This document shows, one piece after another, positions 1 through 11,000 of a DNA stretch of 64,000 bases; the first letter of the stretch is position 1, and every line of letters starts with the position of its first letter. Both the position numbers and the translations under genes were made by a program. The stretch comes from Lingula anatina (lineage: Eukaryota > Brachiopoda > Lingulata > Lingulida > Lingulidae): NCBI RefSeq assembly GCF_001039355.2, contig NW_019774314.1:348787-412786 (forward strand), read 5' to 3'. The notes below the pieces were generated by a model, which was given only the letters and a program-made list of their open reading frames with translations, had not been told where the DNA came from and ran no database searches.

Positions 1-1539
1 GCAGCCATAAACCTAGTTTCAAAAAAAAAAAAAGAAGAACTCCGAACATTTATCATGGGACTCAACACCTAAGCGGCCAGAGGTCCGGGACACCTTGAAT
101 TGAAATAAAAAATGCGGAATTCCACGTTTCTTGGGCAAAAATTCATGTCTGAAAAGCTCCTTGTAAAAAAAGGTCATCAAAAAGTGTCAGTTTTCATCAT
201 TTAATGAAGCTCCCATAAATTACTTCCTCTTGGGGGATCTCCTTGCTACTTGCTTGGATCATCATGTAACTTTTAGCATCGGGAGGTGACCCCAATCATC
301 TCAGTCGTATCTCCTGAGTATCGCACAACCTTTCCGTCTTTGTAATGGTCTACAGAACAACAAAGTATGCGCTTTGCTGCTTGAAATTCGGAAAATCTGC
401 AGTGCATTCATCGCACGTTTTCCACCACTGCTACTTGAAACTGTCATGGCCACCTACACGAATTTAGTTTCAAATGCATGTTTACCCCCGTATTTGAACT
501 TGGCATATACTTAATATCCAGGAATCAATAAATAAAAAGTACAGAAGCCTTTTTAAGTTAATTAGTCCCTAAGTAACGTTGAAATTAACTTAAACATTCT
601 TGAATGCAAATCGAAACTGTGGGAAGCAAAAATGTTTTACGATAATGTAGCCAGAAAATAGAAGAATTTGCGTCGCTGTTGCAAAATTTGTAGGGAAAAG
701 GCCAGGCCAGTGTTTTAATTTATGGTAGGCCCCTTGTCCATATTTTCAGTAAATATCAGTGATATTATCTAAGGTGCTCTACTAGTGGAGATATAAGGCT
801 ATTGACAGGGTGGGTATCTGCGGCAGTCATCAAGTGACCTCAAATAACCTCGGTAGTTTGTAACCATAGCAACGGATTTATGATATAAATATCTGTCGTT
901 ATAAAGATTATATATCCATCTTTCAATTGTGGTATTGACCGAAGTAATGTATTGATCACTTGATGCACATTTGTGAAGCAAACTTCGGTGAAAAATACAC
1001 CACTCACGCAGCTGAAAAGTGAGACGGGAGCCATGCGAGGCAGTGAAATATGAATATGGCTGTATCTCGACAATAACGCAACGGAAAGCTTTAATATTTT
1101 ACAGTTTAATTAAGGTCACAAAGGTGATTAACTGTGGGCAAAATGAGTGTATTCTGTGAGAACCCCACCTTGCCGCTTTTTGGCTGATTTGCCTGGTGGT
1201 TAGAAAAACTTGCACTTAAAACCCACCTAAAACCGAACATCACAGAGTGTTTGGGGGAGGGGGGTAGGCATCCTTCTTTCCCTATTTCAAGGGCATTGTG
1301 AATTCTAGACTATCTGTTATCCATGCACCAAGTGCTGAACACTGAGAAACCAAACCTTCTTTATTGAAAAGAGTGTTTTTAATAACCTTATTCTGTTACT
1401 ATCTTTGAATTGCATCAAAGTGTCAAAACAAGTTTTAATGTTACCAGTCTGTGAATGAATTTTTTTATACTTAGATCAGTGCTGTGAGCTATTTTTCTTA
1501 GTTCCAAGTAGTATAATGAACCAGTCACATTTTGCACAA
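1..1539. other. Non-coding, no gene seen
   Basis: I see no supported exon here. If tim begins upstream of the window, this is tim intron. Short open frames near 800-1600 have no splice context or recognisable family. A short G-run lies near 1255-1265. Confidence 0.4.
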
Positions 1540-2425
1540 TTGTACCACCAGCATTGGCGCTGGCGGTACACATGGTTTTGACCTTTGACCTACTTTTCAT
1601 CATGAATTGAATTTTGCAAATTTTGCTTCCCTTTTATCTCCAAAACTGGCAGAAATAGGTCCATAATAACTATTGAACTTGAATAGGAAGTCATATACTG
1701 GCAATCTAAATGTGACCTTAAAATTGACCTTTGACCTACTTTTTATCATGAATTGAACTTTGCANCCTTTGACCTACTTTACACCATAAACTGAACTTTG
1801 CTACTTTTTAATGCTTTTATTTTCAAAACTGGCAGAGATACGCCCATAGTTACTATTGAATTTGAATAGAAAGTCATTAGAGGCAATTTACTGTGACCTT
1901 AAAATTGACCTTTGACCTACTTTTCACCACGAACTTAACTTTGCAAATTTTAGTTCCCTTTTATCTCCAAAACTAGCAGAGATAGGTCCATAGTTAGTAT
2001 TGAACTTGAATAGGAAGTCATATACTGGGAATCTAAATGTGACCTTGAAATTGACCTTTGACTTACTTTTCATCATGAATTGAACTTTGCAAATTTTTGT
2101 TCCCTTTTATCTCCAAAACTGGCAGAGATAGGTCCATAGTTACTATTGAAATTGAATAGGAAGTCATATACTGGAAATTTACTGTGACCTTGAAATTGAC
2201 CTTTGACCTACCTTATGATGAACTGAACTTTGATTGTACCATTTTTAGTTATATATATTTTTTTGCATATTTTGAGAATTGTTGTTGATTGCATTTTTTA
2301 CAGCTTGTCAAGCACAAGACTGGTGGTGGTGTCCCTTTTTTTTGTGTGTGGGGGTCTATACGAATGCGCTTACTCCAGCTGGTGGTACAATATTCGGAGG
2401 CGGTATCGCCTCTCTGATCCTCTAG
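1540..2425 (+). mobile_element. Helitron-like (Helentron/HINE-type) element, copy 1, shortened
   Basis: It begins TTGTACCACCAGC and ends with the family 3' module: inverted GCTGGTGGTACAA, then the hairpin GAGGCG-gtat-CGCCTC, then a short tail ending CTAG. This copy lacks the roughly 1-kb non-repetitive left body of copies 2 and 3 and consists mostly of the 145-bp internal repeats. An N at 1765 interrupts one repeat, so length and repeat number here are unreliable. No transposase or Rep/helicase coding is visible, so it is non-autonomous. The Helentron assignment rests on terminal structure only. Confidence 0.7.
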
Positions 2426-2995
2426 TCTAGCACAATGAACTGGTCACAACTAGCCATAATCCAGCAGTTTTTTCAAGCACAATGAACCAGTCTCAACTAG
2501 CAACACAATCCACTGGTCTCATCAAGCACAATGGATCATTCACAATTGGTCTTGAATCTGGCAGTCTCATCTAGCACAATGAAACAGTCACAACCTATCA
2601 CACAATCTGGCAGTCTCATCTAGCACAGTGAACCAGTCACAACTAGCAGCACAATCTGGCAGTCTCATCTAGCACAATAAACCAGTTGCAACTAGCAACA
2701 CAATCTGGCAGTGTCATTTAGCACAATAAACCAGTCATCAACTAGCAACACAATCTGGCAGTCTCATCTAGCACAATGAACCAGTCGCAACTAGCCACAC
2801 AATCTAGTAATCTCCGTTATCACAATGGATCAGTAACATTAGCTGTAAATCTGGCAGTCTCATCTAGCACAGTGGGCTTGTCACAATTGACCACACAATC
2901 CAGCTGTCTCATCTACCACAATGTGGGTCATAACAACTGTGTGATGGGCTAGTCATGTGTAGCACAATCTAGTTGTTTTATCTAGTACAATAATC
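2426..2995. repeat. Minisatellite, unit about 49 bp
   Basis: About eleven degenerate units carry the core AGCACAATGAACCAGTC followed by ACAATCTGGCAGTCTCATC. A related core (ATAATGAACCAGTCACA) sits just left of element copy 1 near 1513, so the element probably inserted at the edge of this array. Confidence 0.85.
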
Positions 2996-4521
2996 TACTT
3001 AGAGGGGCATTGATTTTACAAAACCTCTTGTCTGAAGTAAGTGTCCCTCTTCAGGTATCTTTTAATTAACGCCAGCAAAGTAATTACGGTCTTATTTATT
3101 TATTTATTTATTTAGTTTGAATAGAAGCCCAGCATTTTAAACATATCTTTCCCATGGCCCTCATGTGGTTAGTTAAAAATAAATATTTAATAGGAACAAA
3201 GAACAGAATAAGACTACATAATAAAACTATCAAAATTGCAATAAAAAGTATTTAAAACATAATAACCATAACAAAAAATTCGGAGTAATTTCTGTCCCTA
3301 TCACGTTACGTGTTTTCTATCCTGTTTTTTTCCCCAATTACGTAAAGGCAAAATATTTCACCTAAATTTATGAACTAACATAAGTCTGCGAGAACTAAAT
3401 ATAATAAAGCTGGCATTTTACAGGTGCTAATGTGCTAGCATAGGGCTCGTTCCCAACTATCGCTCTATGTAGTTCAATCCAACTCTGCGGAGACTTTTGC
3501 TGAATGCAATCAGATTAACACACAAATGCATCTTCTTGTTTCCAACTTGATCCTATAATCACCTGTTTTTCTGTATCCTGCTCAAAGTTCAGAAGGAGAT
3601 ATGCTAATCTGATGGCATTCTGAGACAGTCTGCGCAGAGTTGGATTTATCTATGTAGAAGAATAGTTTCTTTGGGAATGAGCCCATAGTTACATAAGTTC
3701 ATATGGTGTCAAACCTTAATTGATAAGTGGATTATTCAGCATTTTCGGACATGTCGTATCTAATTTACTAACTTTTGGCATCTAAAGGGTGAATATTTGA
3801 AGAAAATTAGAATCACTGAGGCAGGATGAAAAGTGTCCTTTTTCTCTGTCAGAATAATTTCCCAAGTTTTGTTGGGGCCTGGTGGATACAGGGTTTTGCT
3901 AAAGGGGGACTCACCATTTAGTTGTTTTTTTTTATCCAAATGAAAAAATTATGCCTGGTTTGTCTTAATTTGTTTTATCCTTTTTATTTATGGAGGGGGT
4001 GATACTGAGGTGGAGGGAGGAGGTACATGGTCTACAGCCCCCACCCCCTTATTGTTAATATTGAAGTATGGGATTCTTTTCATTCTGCTTATATTATGAT
4101 TATGTTACTATGAAGGTTTCTTCATACCATTGCTTAAATCAGTGTCCTGTCTGAAAAGGGTTTTGTATGAGACACTGAAATATTGAAGTACCAATATTAA
4201 TGTTTCAGTATTTTCAAAGGATCTTTCTGTGCACAGACACTATGTGGCTGTATGGACATATAGCCAGCACCGCTGTCTGTCATTCACTTAAACATTGTGT
4301 CACCATAAACCCCATTAATGAAAAGCCATATTATTCACAAACCAACAGGAATGATTTATTAAAAAATAGATATAGCTCTAATCTCAAAACCAGCCTGATT
4401 GGATTATTTTTCTTGGGAGCTAGTTATGAATATTATTGTGAATTTTTCATTTTTCACACATTCAAATTTCCATGGGTTTGAAGTCCTATGCTTGTAACAT
4501 CTGAATGTCCATTCAAATTAA
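2996..4521. other. Non-coding intronic or upstream DNA
   Basis: Apart from a (TTTA)n run near 3092-3115 and the small inverted-repeat element at 3443-3684, I see nothing supported. The open frame at 4200-4481 resembles nothing known to me and has no clear splice context. Confidence 0.4.
3443..3684. mobile_element. MITE, GGGCTCRTTCCCA family, copy 1
   Basis: The ends are inverted: GGGCTCGTTCCCA at left and TGGGAATGAGCCC at right. Subterminal homology continues (TCAATCCAACTCTGCG against its complement near 3635-3650). ATA flanks both sides and may be the target duplication. It is too short to code. Related copies lie at 40656-40909 and, more diverged, near 56494-56866. Confidence 0.75.
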
Positions 4522-5030
4522 TTTTTTATCGAAACCACTTCATTCAGAAAATCTGATGACTAAAAAATTTCTACAGAAATTTAAATAAAGAAAAATTGAG
4601 TTTCGTGGTGATCATGCCTTTTAAGCATTATGTAATATTGCATCAAAATTCACTTAAACTTTTCATCCACTGCCATAGTTAAATCCATGAAAGGAATCTG
4701 ATTTTATTCTCTAATTTAGAGGGATATATAGAGTACTATTGCTGGTATAGTTTTATGGTGTATCTTCACTCTAATGTAAGTGCAGTCTTCTGGGGATAAT
4801 TACATTTTTCAAGTGCCATTACATAAAAAAGATGACTTAAGTGTTGATAGTACATCATGATGACAATGATGATGATGAAAAAGTTGAAACATCCTGTGGT
4901 TTTTATTTTCAGAGAGAAGTTACAAGCATTTACTATGGAATTTGTTGCTAAAGGAATGGGAACTCTGATCCAAAAGTTGCAGGTAATACCCATTTTTTTG
5001 CAATTTTATCATATAAAGGTTTGTGGATAA
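4522..5030. repeat. Left copy of 509-bp direct duplication flanking Helitron-like copy 2
   Basis: This matches 6869-7377 over the same 509-bp length with roughly six substitutions and no obvious indels. It contains a tim exon with both splice sites. Its right end is exactly where the element begins, and its partner starts exactly where the element ends. Confidence 0.92.
4913..4982 (+). CDS. tim: tim exon 1 of window (left copy)
   Basis: It is preceded by TTTTATTTTCAG and followed by GTAATA. After one base completing the prior codon it reads EKLQAFTMEFVAKGMG and ends in LQ, in phase 0. It aligns with the fly TIM segment just before the YFLW helix. At 70 nt it is asymmetric, so joining it to its duplicate would shift the frame. 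Confidence 0.85.
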
Positions 5031-8000
5031 TTGTACCACCAGCGTAGGCGCTGGCGGTACCCATGGTTTTAGTCCCGACCCGTATGTTCCGCCGGCTCCA
5101 GCGGCTCCGCCGGCTCCTGCGGCTCCGCCGGCTCCTGCAGCTCCGCCGGCTCCTGCGGCTCCGCCGCCAAGTCACCGTTACCGCTTCTCCTCCTAGACGG
5201 TAAGGGCCCCTGTACCCATCTCTTGGATTTAGGTCACCTATAATCTCAACTCGTTCCACATAAAATTTGGGCTTTGTCGGTATTGGGGTCTAGGTGTGGC
5301 ACTCATTGCAATGCACCCTTGTCTAAAAATGGCAAAATTAAATGCTAATTATCTACCCTACGGAAGGAGTTATGGGAAAAATTTCTATAGACGGCTTTCC
5401 AAAAGTCATATGTGTAGATTTCAAATATACCCTCGGATTTGACCTTTGACCTTTACTTCAAGGTCAAATGGGCCAAAATTTTCAAAAAAATGAATTTTTT
5501 TACGAAAAAAAAATTATTTGCCCTGTTATTCAGACACCACACAGACTTAACCAATAATATTATTGGAAAGTGTTACCCTTCAGGTCATCTTTCATCTCCG
5601 TGAATTTGGGGTCAATCGGTGCATTTTCACGGGAGTAGCGGCCATAAGATACCGAAACTGAAAACTGTCTCTAATTCGGGAACCGTTAATGCTAGAGACC
5701 CATTCTTTTTTGCATTTTGTAGAGCATGTAAAGCCCAACACTGGAGGTGGTCTCCGTTTTTTTGTATTCCATACGGTTTTCGAGTTACGCTGTATCAAAA
5801 AGTACATATTGGTGGTGAAAGCAAAATGTGCAGTACGGTAATGGATAATAAATTTTGAACTCCGGAAAAATAAAACATAAGGCTTGGCAAAGCAGGCAAC
5901 TTGTGGTCAAAAATGACATTATTTCATCAAATTTGAACATCTGGAACTTCAGAGCACCTCCCATTTCAAGAATTTTGACCAAAATGACCTTTTCTTTATT
6001 TTAATTAATTTTTTCTGTAGGAAATTTATGGCACATTATGGTAACTCCAAAATTAAAACATTTAGTCCCTTATATCTCCAAAACTGGCAGAGATAGGTCC
6101 ATAGTTACTATTGAAGTTGAATAGGAAGTCATATACTGGCAATTTTACTGTGACCTTGAAATTGACCTTTGACCTACTTTTCACCATGAACTGAACTTTG
6201 CATATTTTTCTTCCCTTTTATCTACAAAACTGGCAGAGATAGGTCCATAGTTACTATTGAACTTGAATAGGAAGTCAGAGATAGGTCCATAGTTTCTATT
6301 GAACTTGCACGGAAAGTCATATACAGGCAATCTAAGTGTGACCTTGAAATTTACCTTTGACCTACTTTTTATCATGAATTGAACTTTGCAAATTTTGGTT
6401 CCCTTTTATCTCCAAAACTGGCAGAGATATGTCCATAGTTTCTATTGAACTTGCTTGGAAAGTCATATACTGGCAATCTAAATGTGACTTTGAAATTGAC
6501 CTTTGACCTACTTTTCACTATGAACTGAACTTTGCAAATTTCTTTCTCTTTTAACTCCAAACCTGGCAGAGATAGGTCTATAGTTACCATTAAAGTTGAA
6601 TAGGAAGTCATATACTGGCAATTTACTGTGACCTTGAAATTGACATTTGACCTACCTTATGATGAACTTAACTTTGATTGTACCATTTTAAGTTATATAT
6701 ATTTTTTGCATATTTTGAAAATTCTTGTTGATTGCATTTTTACAGCTTGTCAAGCACAAGACTGGTGGCTGTGTCCCTTATTTTGTGTATGTGGGGGTCT
6801 ATACGAATGCGCTTGCTCCAGCTGGTGGTACAATATTCGGAGGCGGTATCGCCTCTCTGATCCTCTAGTTTTTTATTGAAACCACTTCATTCAGAAAATC
6901 TGATGACTAAAAAATTTCTACAGAAATTTAAATAATGAAAAATTGAGTTTCATGGTGATCATGCCTTTTAAGCATTATGTAATATTGCATCAAAATTCAC
7001 TTAAACTTTTCATCCACTGCCATAGTTAAATCCATGAAAGGAATTTGATTTTATTCTCAAATTTAGAGGGATATATAGAGGACTATTGCTGGTATAGTTT
7101 TATGGTGTATCTTCACTCTAATGTAAGTGCAGTCTTCTGGGGATAATTACATTTTTCAAGTGCCATTACATAAAAAAGATGACTTAAGTGTTGATAGTAC
7201 ATCATGATGACAATGATGATGATGAAAAAGTTGAAACATCCTGTGGTTTTTATTTTCAGAGAGAAGTTACAAGCATTTACTATGGAATTTGTTGCTAAAG
7301 GAATGGGAACTCTGATCCAAAAGTTGCAGGTAATACCCATTTTTTTGCAATTTTATCATATAAAGGTTTGTGGATAATTTCCATCTAAAACCGTTGTGTA
7401 TACCCGATTTAGGTAATTCTTCTATTATGTACAGACTTATTATGTCTTTACATGAATCATAGCCTCCATCTGGCATTGCCGTTGTCAATGCCGCCATGCA
7501 GTTTTAGAGCTGTGATTGATAAAAGGAAATTTATTAAACCCATTGTCTTTTTACTTATAGAGCTGATGACTATTCATAAAATACAGGACGAGTGTGAAAA
7601 TCAGCTGATCAGACCATTTGTAGAAGTTATGCTTTTTTTGCTGTTTTAAATGGATTTGTTATACAGATAGTACATTTAGTAGAAAAGTGACTGACCTATT
7701 GTCTTCGAATCTACAGGAGTGATAAATATTACTAAAATACAGGTAGATTTTGAAAACCAGATCAGATTATTTTTCTTGAAGTTATATGTGTGTGTGAAAT
7801 GCTGATTTTTCTCATCATGGCGATTTCAGAGTGTCTGAATGCCTTTGCTATTCACATTCCTGAAATCCATGATATTCATATCATATCATATATCATTATA
7901 AAAATGGTAGTGGTTATGCTGTTAAGCTTCATGTAATGTTGCATCAAAATTGACAAAGACCCTATTTTGGGCACTGCCACCATGGTGACCATTGAAGGAA

Positions 8001-11000
8001 AATCATCTCGGTTATTATTTGCAAACTTACAGAAATGATTCATAGGACTAAATTGCAGCTTCAACTGGAAGAACAGTTATGGTGAAATGTTCATTTACTA
8101 CTTATTGGCAACTTGTTGGACCTAGAACTCACCTGGCATAATGCAGTATCATGAGAGTTACCTAGTCTAAAGTACTATATTTTGGGCACTGTCACCAGAA
8201 AAAACATTGGGGAGGGGGGGGGAAGGGAGGAAAGGAAAATTACATTAAGTACTTATGCATAGGTAAAAATAAAAATAATTTTTTTAAGGTGAGTAAAAGT
8301 AAAGATAACGACTTACCGAACAGCTTGAGTAAACACTTGGATATTGAATTCCTGTCTGACTTTTAATTATTAGTTTTCATGCTTTTCTTGCTGGTGGTTG
8401 GCTCCCATATGTATGTGTATAAGCTGTGATTGGTGACGTGATGAATACTGAGGTCACAAGCTAATTGCACCGCGTATTGATTGGTCTGGATGATGCAATA
8501 AGTGCCATAGGATCTGAAAGGCTGTTGGAAAGGTGCTGATGGTGACTCCCTACTTATTTGTTCGGGTCTTAAAGGGGATTATGTCTAACAGCAGCAATCT
8601 TGTGTCAAAGTTAGAGATGGGCTACTGTCTATTTACTGAATGACGTTTGAAAACGAACCTATACCTAACTAAATATCCAGCAAACAATCAGAACTGTTTA
8701 ATCAATTGGAAAAAATTCCATTTAAAACCAATTTGCAAAATAGCATCCCATAAGCAATTTACACCACCATATTGTTAATTTTTTTTATTTAATTGTGGCA
8801 TTTGAAATGAACCTGTTTATAATTAACTATCCAGTGAACAATCACAACTTTGAAACTTTGAAAACAACTGTTGAATCAGATGGACTCAGGATAAATATCA
8901 ACACATTAATAAATTTATTTTGAAAACACTTTGCAAAATAGCATCCCATAAGGGATTAGCACCACAATAGTGTTTACTTTATATTGACTGATGGCATTTT
9001 TATAGAAAATGAGTGTATTTCTCACTAAAGTCCCCACAAATGTAACAGCTGATTACCTACTCAACAGTAATATTAAAGTTATATATCAGAAAATCTAATA
9101 CTTGCTATACCAGTGTTCCTGAAAAACCGTCCAACAGCCGGACATGTCCATCATAAATTGAAAATGCCCGACGTGAAACATCAGCATGTCAGTCACAATG
9201 TCCGTACTATCAAATAGCAGAGCATCTAAAATACTAAGTCCTGGCCCAGTTGCCAATGCTTTTTGCCACTGCACGGATTGCTCCAGCGCGAAAAAGTAGA
9301 ATATGCATTGATACTAGTCTTGCCCTTACAAGCATTTTCTAGCCTCCTTGTGAAATTCTTGGATTAAGCACAACTTTTTTATTAATTTTTAAATTTACCT
9401 TCAAAAGCAAATTTATAGTATACTGCAACTTACTTCATTGTTTTGAACTAAAATAGAATATCTACGCTTGGACTCTGAATCAGATTCTCCCAAGCAACTT
9501 AATCCTGTGGTAAAAAATGACACCGCTATGTATTCCCCATAACTACACATTACTACACTTTTGGCTTACCACTGCTGAACTGGTTCAGGCCAGCTTAGAA
9601 GCCATTGTTATGAACCGTCTAAAATGACTTTAATTTAATTAATAACTGTACTGAATTTCAGTATATCAATTTCCATTAACGAATTAACTAATCTATGGGC
9701 TCCGACATGACTCCAGATTCGAATCACTCTTTCACTTTACGTGCACAGAGAAGCATAACCGAACAACCTCACATCTTCAGTCTAAGATCAAAAGTGTCTT
9801 TATTATGGACAAGCTTCAAGTTATATACAGATTATCTACAGGGAATCTATGTGTACATGTGGCTGCTACTTATTTATATACTTATTGTTGTGCAATATTA
9901 ACAGGTGATATGCATCTGCCTAAGGACTAGGCCTACCTATGGGCCTCTACCGAAAATAATATTTATGTATGCAGGACAGACGCAAATTATATAATAACAT
10001 GTTGATTAACTATGAATACACAATGAGGAATTAGTGCAGGATTCAATACGATGCAGTTGAGGGGTGAGCTCATGTCGACAGTGCAGACACAGTGGCGATG
10101 ATCTCTGTCTCCCCCAGTGCAGAGCAGGCACTTGGAGTTGACATAACTTACATCTATAACAAAGCATGTATAACAAAGCAGTTATCTTTTTGGTTTCTGC
10201 TCATCTGCCATTAAGAACAGACTTGGTGATAAAAATGATGAAACTTTTTATTTTTTAAAAAAGAAAATAGTGGATTTTATAAGAAAATGTGAGTGATCTT
10301 AATAGTTTTTTCTCAATCCAACATGAATGATAAACCATTGTGTTGTTGTGTGTAATTTCATTATATTTGATTTTTTCAATTGGCAATTTACAGGTGTATG
10401 TGATTAAAGTTTCATTATTTTAAATTTTCAAATAGTTATAGTGATTAAAATTTAAGGTTATTAATGATAATAATAATTATATAAGTAAAGCAATGTCTGA
10501 GCACCATTACATGTCTTTTTTTTATAAAGAGACAAGGATTTTAAAAACAAAAAATTATTTATAAAATAGTAGATATGCATTCTGTTTGATCAATGATTGG
10601 CCTCACTGTTGAAAAGTCAGGCTCTTTTATGTCATCTTTGGTTAATTGTTTTGAAACCTGTCCAAGAACAATGGGGAAGTACATGATACGTAAGTAAGCA
10701 CATAGAAGTGTATGCTCACGGAGATTGTGCGAATCCTTATTGCCGAGTTTTTTTGCAGCAGAGTATCCTAGCACAGGGCTTAGAAGTCAGGTAACGGTTA
10801 GTCAAGTAAATGTTGGAGATTTGATTTTTTTCATTCTTTTTTTTTCTCTGAAAAGAGAGACATAAGTAGAAGCTTGACACTTTTTTCTGTAGGTGTGTGT
10901 TGTCAGGCACGATCTCTGTGCATGTGCTAATATACAGAATAGTGTAAATAGGATGTTATGATCCCTTACATTTTGGATTTGCCAAATGTAACAGGCAGCA

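Noticed and set aside
5592-5858. Overlapping open frames inside the Helitron-like element, nearly identical in the copy at 23732-23998
   Set aside because: Both strands are open over the same stretch and resemble no Rep, helicase or transposase. Conservation is explained by the two copies being recent.
7536-7790. Candidate extra tim exon with acceptor-like starts at 7561 and 7717
   Set aside because: There is no convincing donor in frame and no match to TIM, and exon 7260-7329 joins 12985 in phase without it. Kept only as a degenerate tandem pair.
9695-9901. Open frame with a hydrophobic C-terminus
   Set aside because: No splice context, no recognised family, and it is short enough to arise by chance in AT-rich DNA.
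10559-10774. Minus-strand frame suggestive of a retroelement fragment
   Set aside because: No reverse transcriptase, integrase or gag motif is visible. The resemblance is too vague to report.
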